NCBI GenBank assembly: GCA_963573305.1
Contig: OY754331.1
Coordinates: 68,251,275-68,315,274, forward strand
DNA from: Pyrrhosoma nymphula
Taxonomy: Eukaryota > Arthropoda > Insecta > Odonata > Coenagrionidae
Direction of reading: 5' to 3'
DNA: 64,000 bases
A program made the position numbers and the translations under genes. Below the pieces are notes generated by a model. It worked only from the letters and a program-made list of their open reading frames with translations. It was not told the DNA's origin and did no database searches. Position 1 is the stretch's first letter. Each line of letters opens with the position of its first letter. This document shows, one piece after another, positions 1-9,099 of the stretch.

Positions 1-892
1 CCCCTGTTATGCGGTCGCATCCGTGGATTAATGTAACTTCGAGAACTAACTTTTAAATGGCAATTCCGTGATCATCTGAGGAAATACCATTAGGTACATC
101 ACGATAACAGTAATGTGGTATTAATTGAGTTAATCCTATATTGCCACATAGCATGACTATTAATGCAATATTACTGAGAATAAACTAGATTTTTTCCAAT
201 TCCCTCACGTTTGTTCACGTTTTAATCAAGACGTAACCAAGGGGACGTGTATAAACTAAAGTACCAACTTGGGGGGGGGAGCGGGTCGCCTTAAAACCTA
301 CGGCGGGTAACGAGGGGGAGGGGAGTGGGTTCTCTCAAAGTAAGGTTATGTTACAATGTGCCTGTTTACGTTTCTTACTCGTCAACACAGCGTCGACAAT
401 ACTACAGAGTTTAACATGAGGAAGGGCGCGCGGGGTGTTTCATACACCCCAAGCTTCTACTATAACTCAATGTAACTGAACTATTGCATCTACAATGCTG
501 CAAGTCTTCATACCATCAAATTGCTAACATTTTAACCTTCTCGCGGGTTGAGGCAGTTTGAGAGAAAAATCACTTCACCTAGAATTTGGCCTCATTTTAA
601 AGGAAAAAAACTCATCTTTCCAATGATATCAAAATATAAACCCCTAGCCGAACTACGGTGGTAATCTAAGAAGGTGACCTGACTCGACTGAAGCGGAAAA
701 CCGGCATTTGAAACCAGACCTGCTTCACCTTTCTCCTGAACTGACGCTTGCGCTTAACTGATCTTCTCATACATACGACCAAGTTCGCACCACTTGGACT
801 TGGATACCCGGAACCTCTCCACACACGGCGCCTCACGCCGAGGCGCCGCTTGTTTTCCCGATTCCTGCCTTTCTCAGGGCGGAACCTTTGCC
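1..892. other. Flank and possible 5' UTR of the first Jockey element
   Basis: I see no gene here. There are G-rich runs around 271-345 and a small hairpin (ggtgt...acacc) near 435-449. The last hundred bases or so before 893 may be the Jockey 5' UTR, but the element's 5' end cannot be fixed because no target duplication is visible. Confidence 0.4.
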
Positions 893-1998
893 ATGGCGGA
901 CTCCCAGGATGCCGCCAGCGACGCTCCGTTGGAAAAGGACTCCTCTACCTTACCTACGACCACTGAACACCATCACTTGACGGGAGATGGCTTCACTTTG
1001 GTCAGGCAATCTGGCTCACGGAAAACCAACCCCATTTTTTCCTCCAACTCCTCTCCCTTCCTTAACCTCACCGAGGCGAGTCTGAAGAGACGACGTCTAG
1101 CGGTAGAATCCCCCGAAACAACGCTACGGCGAACCGTTTCACCCCATTGCTCCCGTAGATAACGACATCTCCTCCCAGGAGGAGGATATGGAACTTCAGG
1201 ATACACCCGTCACCGCCGCACCGACCCAACAGCAGACCGCAACCACGCAGGCGCCGAAGCGGAATCAGAAACCTCCACCGATCGTGATCTACGACATGAA
1301 GGACGCCGGGAATTCGTGATGAGCAACGTGAAGGACCAGAACTTCACGCTATCTAACTCGGAAGACCACACCAACGTCTACGTGAAAAACGAGGATGACT
1401 TCACGACACTTCGTGAGGCCCTTACAAGGGCCGACGCTCAATTCCACTCATGGGGTGTGGGGGATGAGAGAACCACGCCATTCCAAATCCGTGGCTTCTC
1501 TTCCCTACACGTAGCAGACCACATCCTGAGGGCCTCCAAGAGATGGGAATCCTCGCTAGGAGAATTAGGCAGCTCAAACAGGGCGGCAAACTGTTTGGCG
1601 TGTTTGTTGTCTCCATCACGCCAAGTGTGGAATGGCCAATTGGTCGACTCAAGGCAATCAAATCGGTCGTCAACAATCTGCGCCAGTTCCGGCTGTACAA
1701 ACACAAGGAACCACAGATGTGTTACAGGCGCAGCCGGCTCGATCACGGCTCCATTTGGTGCAAGGCCTTCCCCAGGTGCTTCAAATGCGCTGGGGAACAC
1801 GAGGGAAAAGACTGCACTGCTGAGATATCAACGGCCAAATGCTGTAACTGTGGTGGCAATCACATTGCCTGCTCCCGCGACTGTCTGAAATGGAAGGCGA
1901 AAATGGAAAAGAAAGGAAGCAGGAAAAAAGGGCGGGAAACCCGCCACCCAGGCAGCAGCTGGTCCCCCGAGACCGAATGCATTGGAGCAGCGGTCTAG
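893..1998 (+). pseudogene. Jockey-clade non-LTR retrotransposon ORF1 (gag-like), frameshifted
   Basis: This is the RNA-binding ORF1 protein of a Jockey-type element, which coats the element RNA for target-primed reverse transcription. Translation starts at ATG 893 (MADSQDAASD) and must change frame near 1140, 1310 and 1540, so the gene is dead. The middle part carries the phrase PPPIVIYDMKD that precedes the RNA-recognition-like region in this family, then the HSWGVGDERTTPFQIRGF stretch. The C-terminal part (about 1720-1880) has the diagnostic zinc knuckles, including CFKCAGEHEGKDC and CCNCGGNHIACSRDC; the first knuckle is damaged (CYRRSRLDHGSIWC). The same element continues at 2130, 8195 and 12048. 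Confidence 0.85.
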
Positions 1999-1999
1999 G

Positions 2000-2450
2000 A
2001 AGGCAGCCTCCAAACAGCCTTCTACCTCCAAGGAGGAGGAACCCTTTCCCTCACTTTCTTTCTCACACTCTTTTCGTGCCCGCACCGAAACCATCACCGC
2101 TGCCATATACGACACCATACCCCGGAAGACCGTTCGCCCATGGAACTTCCTTGCCCTACCATCAGACATCATCAACAACATTCACCGAAAGAATGCACTT
2201 CGGAAGCGCTACCAGAACACTCGCTGCACCTCGGATAAAACACAAGTCAACGGAGCGCAACATAAAATCCGAGACGACATTGCGGAGTTCCGGAAGAAGT
2301 CATGGGAAAAGAAGGTGACTTCTCTTTCTTCGCAGGACGGTTCGCTCTGGCGAATGGCAAGGGCGCTCCGCCGGACAGGGACCGAGGAGGCTCCACTACG
2401 CAAGGCAAACGGTCGATTGTTTTCTCCGGTGGAGAAGGCAAACCACATGG
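2000..2450 (+). pseudogene. Jockey ORF2, inter-domain segment; endonuclease deleted
   Basis: The frame around 2160-2450 encodes NIHRKNALRKRYQNTR, then KIRDDIAEFRKKSWEKKV and GSLWRMARALRR, which is the typical linker between the APE endonuclease and the reverse transcriptase of Jockey ORF2. No endonuclease (about 650 bp expected) is present between the ORF1 tail and this segment, so there is an internal deletion near 2000-2130. The segment is cut at 2450 by the Gypsy insertion and continues in frame after it (VEKANHMA then YLETNFKP), which proves that the two halves were one gene. Confidence 0.8.
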
Positions 2451-3040
2451 TGTAACAGTTGCTTTGCACTTTGAATGCTGGCGCCTGGTTCTGGCTTACG
2501 TTATCATTGCTGTTTTTTTTGTTGTCTATTTGCCTTGCCGGTCGCGTGGTTGCGCTGGGGTCGACGAGGGTATTTATTCGCCGGCTCCTCGGGAAAAACG
2601 GTCTTTTTCGGTTTGGAGGTCGTGCGGTCAGGAGCGATTGCCTTTGGGAGGACAGGGTGTTTTTCATTGAGCTACGGTCTTGTTTAGGTTATCAACCTTT
2701 CTTTCCTTAATTTGGTGTTCCCCTTTCCTATTTGTCCTTATCCCTAAACTCCCACTTATTCCTCCTACCTTTCCCTTCCTTTTCGTGGTTCTCGATGATG
2801 AGACGTGACTCGCGGCACTTATTATGAGTGTAAGTCACTGAGAGAATTACGACAAGGAACTTCCTGCCCCATTTCTCTCCTAACCTTCCCCGTCCGAGTA
2901 CAGGCGGACGTTTCCCTTCCCCCTACCTGTGCTGGCGCCCACCCCCTTCTCCTTTATTTTGCCCAGTCCGTTAAGTACTTTTGTCCCCCACTACACCGGA
3001 CCCCGCCCAGAGCTAGTTGGGAGCCCGAGTCTCCGTTACA
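2451..3040 (+). repeat. 5' LTR of the Gypsy element
   Basis: 590 bp running from TGTAACAGTTGC to CTCCGTTACA, with short inverted termini TGTAAC/GTTACA. It is repeated at 7601-8190 with substitutions near 2498, 2599 and 2673. A TATTTATT stretch near 2571 could serve as a TATA-like promoter element. This LTR would provide the promoter for gag-pol transcription. Confidence 0.97.
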
Positions 3041-3042
3041 TC

Positions 3043-3062
3043 TGGCGCCCTGAACGTGGGGC
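3043..3062 (+). promoter_or_regulatory. Primer-binding site, tRNA-Lys-like
   Basis: Two bases after the 5' LTR the sequence reads TGGCGCCC, then TG, then AACGTGGGGC. From recalled insect sequences, the tRNA-Lys(CTT) 3' end would pair with TGGCGCCCAACGTGGGGC, so this site matches with a 2-nt insertion. The position is right for minus-strand DNA priming. The tRNA identity is an inference. Confidence 0.65.
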
Positions 3063-3288
3063 AGTATACGAGTTGTCTCCTTCTGCCACGTTAGGAGAGG
3101 GAGAGAGAGCCGAGGTCGGTGAGTTGTATTTAGTTTAGCTATCGTTGCTTTTCTCAATCCCCTTGTTTTCCTAACCCATGGTCCAACCATTTCCCTAGTA
3201 GTTCAATCCCCGGTGGACCTCGGGGAAAGAAGATTGTAGACACCCCTCTTTTCCTTCCCCTTTTTGTTTCGTGTTCTCGTTAGTTAGG

Positions 3289-4335
3289 ATGGCAGATGGA
3301 GACATTCCTGAAGGCACGTCTTGGGTTAACAACCTGCCTAAATCGGAAGCTCAGAAGTACTGTGAGCGATTTGGGTTAAGCACGGAAGGAACATTAGACC
3401 AAATTCGGGCCAGAATGCGGATTTATTGCCGAGGGTTAGAGAGTGAATCAGAAGGGAGAACCCATTCCTCCGAAAGAATGGAATCCTTATTGGAAAAGTT
3501 AGTTACCGCGATGACGACAAAAGAAAATGCCGGAGTTAATTTATCAGATCTATCCAAGTGTGCGAGCCGTAAAGGGTTGGTATTCTCCGGAAAAGTTGGA
3601 GAGGGCGTAACCGCATTTTTAGAAGCGTGTTCCGATTTTCAGTGTACGAAAGGTGTTTCTGATGAGTTGATGTGGCGTTTGACTCCCGATTTGCTTGACG
3701 GAAGCGCGTTAAAATGGTTTCGAGTAAACAGAAGTTCGTTTCTATCACTCACAGATTTTAAAGCTGCTCTACGTGCAACTTACTTGCCTGCGAATTATGA
3801 AATGAGGTTGAAAAAGGACCTATTTAAGAGAACGCAGGGAATGAAGGAGAGGATGAGCGAATATGTTACTTGAATTGCTACAATGAACGGGCGCCTTAAC
3901 CGGGCACTTACTGAACCCGAATTGGTTGAGTTAGCGTATTGTAACTTAAATCCCGTTTACCGTAAATATATTCCTAAGTGCATTTTTTCGAATTTGAACG
4001 AACTTATGCTGGCAGGTAGAGCAGTGGAAGAAACGCTGGCGACATGCGACTTATATCGAGCGCCCCCTATACCCTCCGAAATGGTCGACCCGGAGTTTGG
4101 CGTGGAAGGGGAGGTCAGCAAGGACTTACATTTCGTAATGACCGCGGCGAGACCGTCGGTCGAGGCAAGCTCTGGGGGCTCTGGGGAATTACTTAAGTGT
4201 TGGAATTGTGGAGCGTCAGACCATTATTATCGTAGATGTAAGAAGGCGCTTAGGAAATTTTGCCGCCGTTGCGGCCAAGCGGGGGAAACAGTGGTAACCT
4301 GTCGGTGCTCGGGAAATGGGAACGAGGCGTCTTAA
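3289..4335 (+). pseudogene. Gypsy gag with one in-frame stop
   Basis: This is the structural capsid/nucleocapsid protein of the Gypsy element. The ATG at 3289 begins MADGDIPEGTSW; an upstream GTG at 3271 is in frame but unlikely to be used. The capsid region includes LTPDLLDGSALKWFRVNRSS, the Ty3/Gypsy retrotransposon gag fold motif. A TGA at 3871-3873 interrupts the frame between YVT and IATMNGRLNR, most simply a TGG-to-TGA change. The C-terminus has the CCHC zinc knuckle CWNCGASDHYYRRC and a second, CRRCGQAGETVVTC, in which the histidine position is glutamate. The last 82 bases overlap the pol frame. Confidence 0.88.
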
Positions 4336-7300
4336 GATCGGGCGTAAGACCCCTCACATTCATACGAAGACCGCCCGGATTAGATAACAGCTGGAGTGAC
4401 TGGTTGAATAAAGTGAGGACTTTCATGAAAAAGAAAGACGACCTCCCGGGACGCGAACGGGACGGGCGGATGTTCATAGAGTTGGAGATTTTTGACAAAA
4501 AGTGGCCCGCCCTGTTAGACTCAGGGTCCACTCAATCCTTAGTGAATTCTACCGTGGAGTCATGGCTGAGAGGTCTGGACGTGCCCATAGGCACCAAGGT
4601 AACTCAGACAGAACTGGCGGATGGGAGTCGGTCAAACATTTCTAGATTTGCGGACATCCTTGTAAATTTTGCTGGCAGAGCGACCGAATTCCGTTTCGAT
4701 ATTCTGCCAACTATGACTTATTGTATAATTTTAGGAGCGGATTTTCTACGGAAAGTAGGGGCATGTTTAGATTTTGCAACTTCTACTATTAAGATGCCGG
4801 ATGGTAGTGAGATTTCTCCTCTGCACCCATCTAACCCACCTAGTTCCTTCAACGGCGAATTTAAGGAAGTGGCGAATAATGTTTCCTTGTCCCCCGTGCA
4901 AGACATTGTTTTAATGAGATTTTTGGATAGGGAATTGAAAATGTTTGAATTGGTTCCGGGACGGACGAATGTAGTTAAGCACGAAATCGTGTTAGAAGTG
5001 GATACGCCGATCAAACAGAGATATTATCCAGTTTCTCCGGCTATCCAAACGGAAATCAATCGCCAAGTAGATGAAATGTTAGCTTCCGGGGTCATAGAGC
5101 CGTCTCATAGCTCATGGTCGAATCCCGTTTTATTGGTTCCAAAACAAGATGGCTCCAAGAGGTTTGTGGTCGATTTTCGGAAAGTGAACAGCGTAAGTAA
5201 AGTGGACGCATACCCTATTCCTTACATGTCTAGTATACTCGATAAATTGAGAGCGGGGAAGTATGTTACGACGTTAGATTTGGAGAAAGGTTATTGGCAA
5301 GTAGAACTCCACCCCTCGAGTAAAGAGATAACGGCTTTTACTATTCCAGGTAGGGGCTTATTCCATTTCAATGTTATGCCGTTTGGCTTACACAGCGCGG
5401 GGGCCACATTTCAGCGCTTAATGGATCGCATTCTTGGGCCTGAATTAGAACCGCATTGCTTCGCCTACTTGGACGATATCGTGGTGGTGAGTCAGTCGTT
5501 TGACGAACATTTAGAGCATGTACGAGAAGTATTTCGTCGGTTAAGAAACGCAGGATTGCGTATTAATAGAGAGAAGTGCTGCTTTGTGAAATTTCACTTG
5601 AAATTTCTAGGATATATAGTTGGGGGCGGTAAACTGCGCGTGGATCCAGATAAGGTGTCGGCGGTTCGGAATTACCCGAATCCTACCAACAAGACGGAAC
5701 TCAAAAGATTCCTGGGCTTTGTCAGTTGGTACCGGAGATTCGTCCCCAATTTTGCTACCGTAGCCGCGCCGCTGACCGATTTGCTGAAAAAGAAAAATCG
5801 GGCTTTCGTATGGGAGAAAGAACAAGGTGAAGCGTTTAAAAAATTGAAGGAATTTTTGGTATCGGCACCCATTCTTTCTTGCCCTCATTTTGACTATCCC
5901 TTCGCGATACAATGTGACGCCTCTGAGGTAGGAATTGGGGGGGTATTATCTCAAGAAATAAATGGATTTGAGCATGTTGTTGCTTATTGCTCACGCACTC
6001 TTTCTTCGTCCGAGAGAAATTATAGCGTTACTGAAAAAGAGTGCCTAGCGGTGTTGTTTTCGATCAACAAGTTTAGGCCTTATATAGAAGGATATCGGTT
6101 CACTGTGATTACCGATCACGCCTCCCTTAGGTGGCTGTTTAACTGCCAAAGCCCTCAACGTCGCCTTGCAAGGTGGATTTCCCAAATCCAACAATATTCT
6201 TTCGAGGTTATCCATCGGAAAGGTAAATTGCACGTCGTCCCCGACGCGTTATCGCGTATAGGGGCATTGAAAGGCGTGAGTTCGTTTGACCCCACTCAGA
6301 TCACAGACCCGTGGTACTTGGAATTGCGGGCCAAAGTGGAAAAGAATCCTGAACTTCATCCTCGCTTCCGAATAATAGAAGGAAGGTTATATGCTAAGGG
6401 CTCTATCCGTAAACAGCCGGAAGACTGGAAGTTGGTCATGCCTTTAGATAACAGAGAGGAGGTGCTACGTATCAATCATTCGGGCCACAGGGGAGGTCAT
6501 TTGGGTTTTTTTAAAACTTGGAAAAATGTTCAAAATTTTTATTTTTGGCCCGGATTGAGACGGGACGTCGAACGTTTCGTGCGGGAATGTCGGAACTGTC
6601 AAAGATATAAGGCGGAACGCACCAAACCCGCGGGTATCATGGAACCCCGGAGGATGATGAAACCTTGGACGGTCGTATCTACCGATATAATTGGTCCGTT
6701 TCCAAGGTCACTGAGGGGTTCAAAGTATGTTTTGATGTTCGTCGACACTTGTACTCGGTGGCCGATAGCCATACCGCTACGATCCGTCAAAAGCCAGCAT
6801 GTCGCTCAATACTTTCGCACTCACGTAATTAATGAATGGGGTTGTCCCGAGATTATGATTACCGATAACGGCCCCCAATATGTTGGCCAAATACTGCTGA
6901 GGGTTTGCAACCTGTATGGTGTTCGGTTGCACCACACTGCCCCGTACCACCCGCAGGCGAACATGTGTGAACGGACTAATCAAACCCTGAAAACTATGAT
7001 TGCGATTTTTTGCGAAGGTGCCCAGCGTAAATGGGATGAAGACCTCTCGGATTTAATGTTTGCCTTACGCTCTGCGGTGTCCGAAACGACAGGATTTTCT
7101 CCTGCAATGTTGAACTTTGGCAGGGAACTTCGGAAATCAGAGGACTTATATCGAGAGCTTGACATGGGTCAAATACGAGAATTTGAACCATGCCGCTATG
7201 CTGATGGGCTGAAGAAATCTTTGGTTGACATACACCGCCGAGCGGAAGCAGCACAGGAGAAGGCCTCTATTCGCCAAGCACATTATTATAACTTACGACG

Positions 7301-7514
7301 TCGACAGGAAGAACTGAGTAAAGGAACCCTCGTTTGGCGTAAGAGCTTTCCCCATTCCAGCGCTGTAGATTTTAAAACGGCTAAACTCGAACCGAAATAT
7401 ATCGGGCCATTTAGAGTGGCTGACACACGTTCTCATGACGTGTACGACTTGGTCTCACTTAATGGGAAACCCGCGGGACGCTGGCATATTAAAGACTTGA
7501 AGGTGGTTAGATAG
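4254..7514 (+). CDS. Gypsy pol: protease, RT, RNase H, integrase
   Basis: This uninterrupted frame of about 1,085 residues lies in the -1 frame relative to gag. It opens right after a TAG at 4251, so pol is expected by -1 ribosomal frameshifting inside the 82-nt overlap; I found no canonical slippery heptamer. Counting residues from 4260, in order: aspartic protease LLDSGSTQSL (active D near 87); reverse transcriptase with AYLDDIVV (YLDD at 403-406); RNase H with QCDASEVGIGG (D near 553) and TDHASLRWL; integrase HHCC zinc finger (HSGHRGGH...CRNC, from about 739); and the D,D,E catalytic triad at about 809, 869 and 904. The C-terminal tail ends GRWHIKDLKVVR. All catalytic residues are present, so the enzyme looks functional. 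Confidence 0.96.
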   Translation, partial: EILPPLRPSGGNSGNLSVLGKWERGVLRSGVRPLTFIRRPPGLDNSWSDWLNKVRTFMKKKDDLPGRERDGRMFIELEIFDKKWPALLDSGSTQSLVNSTVESWLRGLDVPIGTKVTQTELADGSRSNISRFADILVNFAGRATEFRFDILPTMTYCIILGADFLRKVGACLDFATSTIKMPDGSEISPLHPSNPPSSFNGEFKEVANNVSLSPVQDIVLMRFLDRELKMFELVPGRTNVVKHEIVLEVDTPIKQRYYPVSPAIQTEINRQVDEMLASGVIEPSHSSWSNPVLLVPKQDGSKRFVVDFRKVNSVSKVDAYPIPYMSSILDKLRAGKYVTTLDLEKGYWQVELHPSSKEITAFTIPGRGLFHFNVMPFGLHSAGATFQRLMDRILGPELEPHCFAYLDDIVVVSQSFDEHLEHVREVFRRLRNAGLRINREKCCFVKFHLKFLGYIVGGGKLRVDPDKVSAVRNYPNPTNKTELKRFLGFVSWYRRFVPNFATVAAPLTDLLKKKNRAFVWEKEQGEAFKKLKEFLVSAPILSCPHFDYPFAIQCDASEVGIGGVLSQEINGFEHVVAYCSRTLSSSERNYSVTEKECLAVLFSINKFRPYIEGYRFTVITDHASLRWLFNCQSPQRRLARWISQIQQYSFEVIHRKGKLHVVPDALSRIGALKGVSSFDPTQITDPWYLELRAKVEKNPELHPRFRIIEGRLYAKGSIRKQPEDWKLVMPLDNREEVLRINHSGHRGGHLGFFKTWKNVQNFYFWPGLRRDVERFVRECRNCQRYKAERTKPAGIMEPRRMMKPWTVVSTDIIGPFPRSLRGSKYVLMFVDTCTRWPIAIPLRSVKSQHVAQYFRTHVINEWGCPEIMITDNGPQYVGQILLRVCNLYGVRLHHTAPYHPQANMCERTNQTLKTMIAIFCEGAQRKWDEDLSDLMFALRSAVSETTGFSPAMLNFGRELRKSEDLYRELDMGQIREFEPCRYADGLKKSLVDIHRRAEAAQEKASIRQAHYYNLRRRQEELSKGTLVWRKSFPHSSAVDFKTAKLEPKYIGPFRVADTRSHDVYDLVSLNGKPAGRWHIKDLKVVR

Positions 7515-7585
7515 GTATCGTATATTTTCATTTTTGTTCGTGAAGGTCTTTTCTTTTTTTAAAAGGGTCTTTTTTTCTCTTTTTT

Positions 7586-7600
7586 GGGGGAAGAGAGTTA
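7586..7600 (+). promoter_or_regulatory. Polypurine tract, plus-strand primer
   Basis: The run GGGGGAAGAGAGTTA directly abuts the 3' LTR at 7601. Its position and purine content fit the RNase H-resistant primer for plus-strand synthesis. It lies about 70 bp after the pol stop, across a T-rich spacer. Confidence 0.85.
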
Positions 7601-8190
7601 TGTAACAGTTGCTTTGCACTTTGAATGCTGGCGCCTGGTTCTGGCTTGCGTTATCATTGCTGTTTTTTTTGTTGTCTATTTGCCTTGCCGGTCGCGTGGT
7701 TGCGCTGGGGTCGACGAGGGTATTTATTCGCCGGCTCCTCGGGAAAAAGGGTCTTTTTCGGTTTGGAGGTCGTGCGGTCAGGAGCGATTGCCTTTGGGAG
7801 GACAGGGTGTTTTTCATTGAGCTCCGGTCTTGTTTAGGTTATCAACCTTTCTTTCCTTAATTTGGTGTTCCCCTTTCCTATTTGTCCTTATCCCTAAACT
7901 CCCACTTATTCCTCCTACCTTTCCCTTCCTTTTCGTGGTTCTCGATGATGAGACGTGACTCGCGGCACTTATTATGAGTGTAAGTCACTGAGAGAATTAC
8001 GACAAGGAACTTCCTGCCCCATTTCTCTCCTAACCTTCCCCGTCCGAGTACAGGCGGACGTTTCCCTTCCCCCTACCTGTGCTGGCGCCCACCCCCTTCT
8101 CCTTTATTTTGCCCAGTCCGTTAAGTACTTTTGTCCCCCACTACACCGGACCCCGCCCAGAGCTAGTTGGGAGCCCGAGTCTCCGTTACA
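7601..8190 (+). repeat. 3' LTR of the Gypsy element
   Basis: 590 bp, the same length as the 5' LTR, ending CTCCGTTACA. Three substitutions against the 5' copy by eye (about 0.5%). The Jockey coding sequence resumes directly after the ATGG duplication. Confidence 0.97.
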
Positions 8191-8194
8191 ATGG

Positions 8195-9057
8195 CGTACT
8201 TGGAAACAAATTTCAAACCTGTATCTGCATTGCCAGGGGTTCCTGACCCCATCCAGGAACCGGTGCGGCTGGAACGGCCGCAACGCGAGTGGACGAGGCG
8301 ACTGGAGGAATCGGCGCCTGATTTAAGTCCTACGGCCCTTCTCGGGGACATGAAGACACTGAAAAGAAAGAAAGCACCTGTACCCGATGGGATCGCCAAC
8401 GAGGCGCTGCGGCACATGCCAGTGTCGCTAGCACACGTCTTGTTGGCGATCTTCAACGCATGTCTCCTGATAGGCCACTTCCCTGGGGCATGGAAGCGAG
8501 CGAGAGTCATCTGCATCCCGAAGGCAGGAAAGTCTCCTACGGCGCCCGAGAACTTCTGCCCTATCTCATAGCTCAACACCATGGGGAAGGTGTTCGGGAA
8601 GCTGATTTTGGAGTATCTTAAGCGAGTCACCACCACGCTGAACATCCTCCCGAACCACCAATTTGGTTTCCGGGAGGAACACTCCACAACGCACCAATTA
8701 GCCCGGGTACTGAACTTCATTGCTGACACCAGGAATTGGAAGCACACCACGGTCGGCGCCTTCTCTGACATATCGAAGGCGTTCGACCGGGTGTGGCACG
8801 AGGGATTGCTCCATAAATTTCGAAGTTTTGGATACCCGAACTGGCTGGTGACTTTAATCAACTTATGGCTCCGGGACCGCAGCTTCTCCGTAGTGTGGGG
8901 GAAGGCAGAATCCTAGCAGCGCATCATCGAGGCATGAGTTCCCCAGGGAAGTGTTCTCTCTCCAATACTTTTCAGTGTCTTCACGGCCGACATACCCTGC
9001 GATTTCAGGAGACAGACGATGGCAGCACTCTACGCTGACGACGCGGCCCTGCTCGCG
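8195..9057 (+). pseudogene. Jockey ORF2 reverse transcriptase, N-terminal and catalytic part
   Basis: This is the continuation of the Jockey ORF2 after the Gypsy insertion. Recognisable RT motifs in order: KRKKAPVPDGIANEALRH, GAWKRARVICIPKAGK, a TAG-interrupted version of the NFCPIS motif near 8569, LPNHQFGFREEHSTTHQL, and SDISKAFDRVWHEGLLHK, with a further stop at 8914. After another frame change the catalytic YADDAALLAS is encoded at 9031-9060. The CR1 element enters just after this point. Several stops and frameshifts show that the Jockey copy is dead. Confidence 0.9.
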
Positions 9058-9099
9058 TCTCAAGCACACCAAGCACCACGCTGAACATCCTCCCGAACC

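Larger units (their letters stand above)
2447..8194 (+). mobile_element. Ty3/Gypsy LTR retrotransposon, nearly intact
   Basis: This is a complete element of about 5.74 kb (2451-8190) inserted in the Jockey ORF2. It has two 590-bp LTRs (TGTAAC...GTTACA), a primer-binding site, gag, a pol in the -1 frame, and a purine tract before the 3' LTR. A 4-bp target duplication ATGG lies at 2447-2450 and 8191-8194. No env frame follows pol. By eye the LTRs differ at only three positions, so the insertion is recent relative to its decayed host. The only clear lesion is one stop in gag. Confidence 0.97.

Noticed and set aside
2302..2710. Plus-strand frames within the LTRs (also 7584-7860)
   Set aside because: They lie in the LTR U3/R region, occur identically in both LTRs, and have no protein motif.
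7515..7600. An env gene after Gypsy pol
   Set aside because: Only about 85 bp separate the pol stop from the 3' LTR; there is no room for env.
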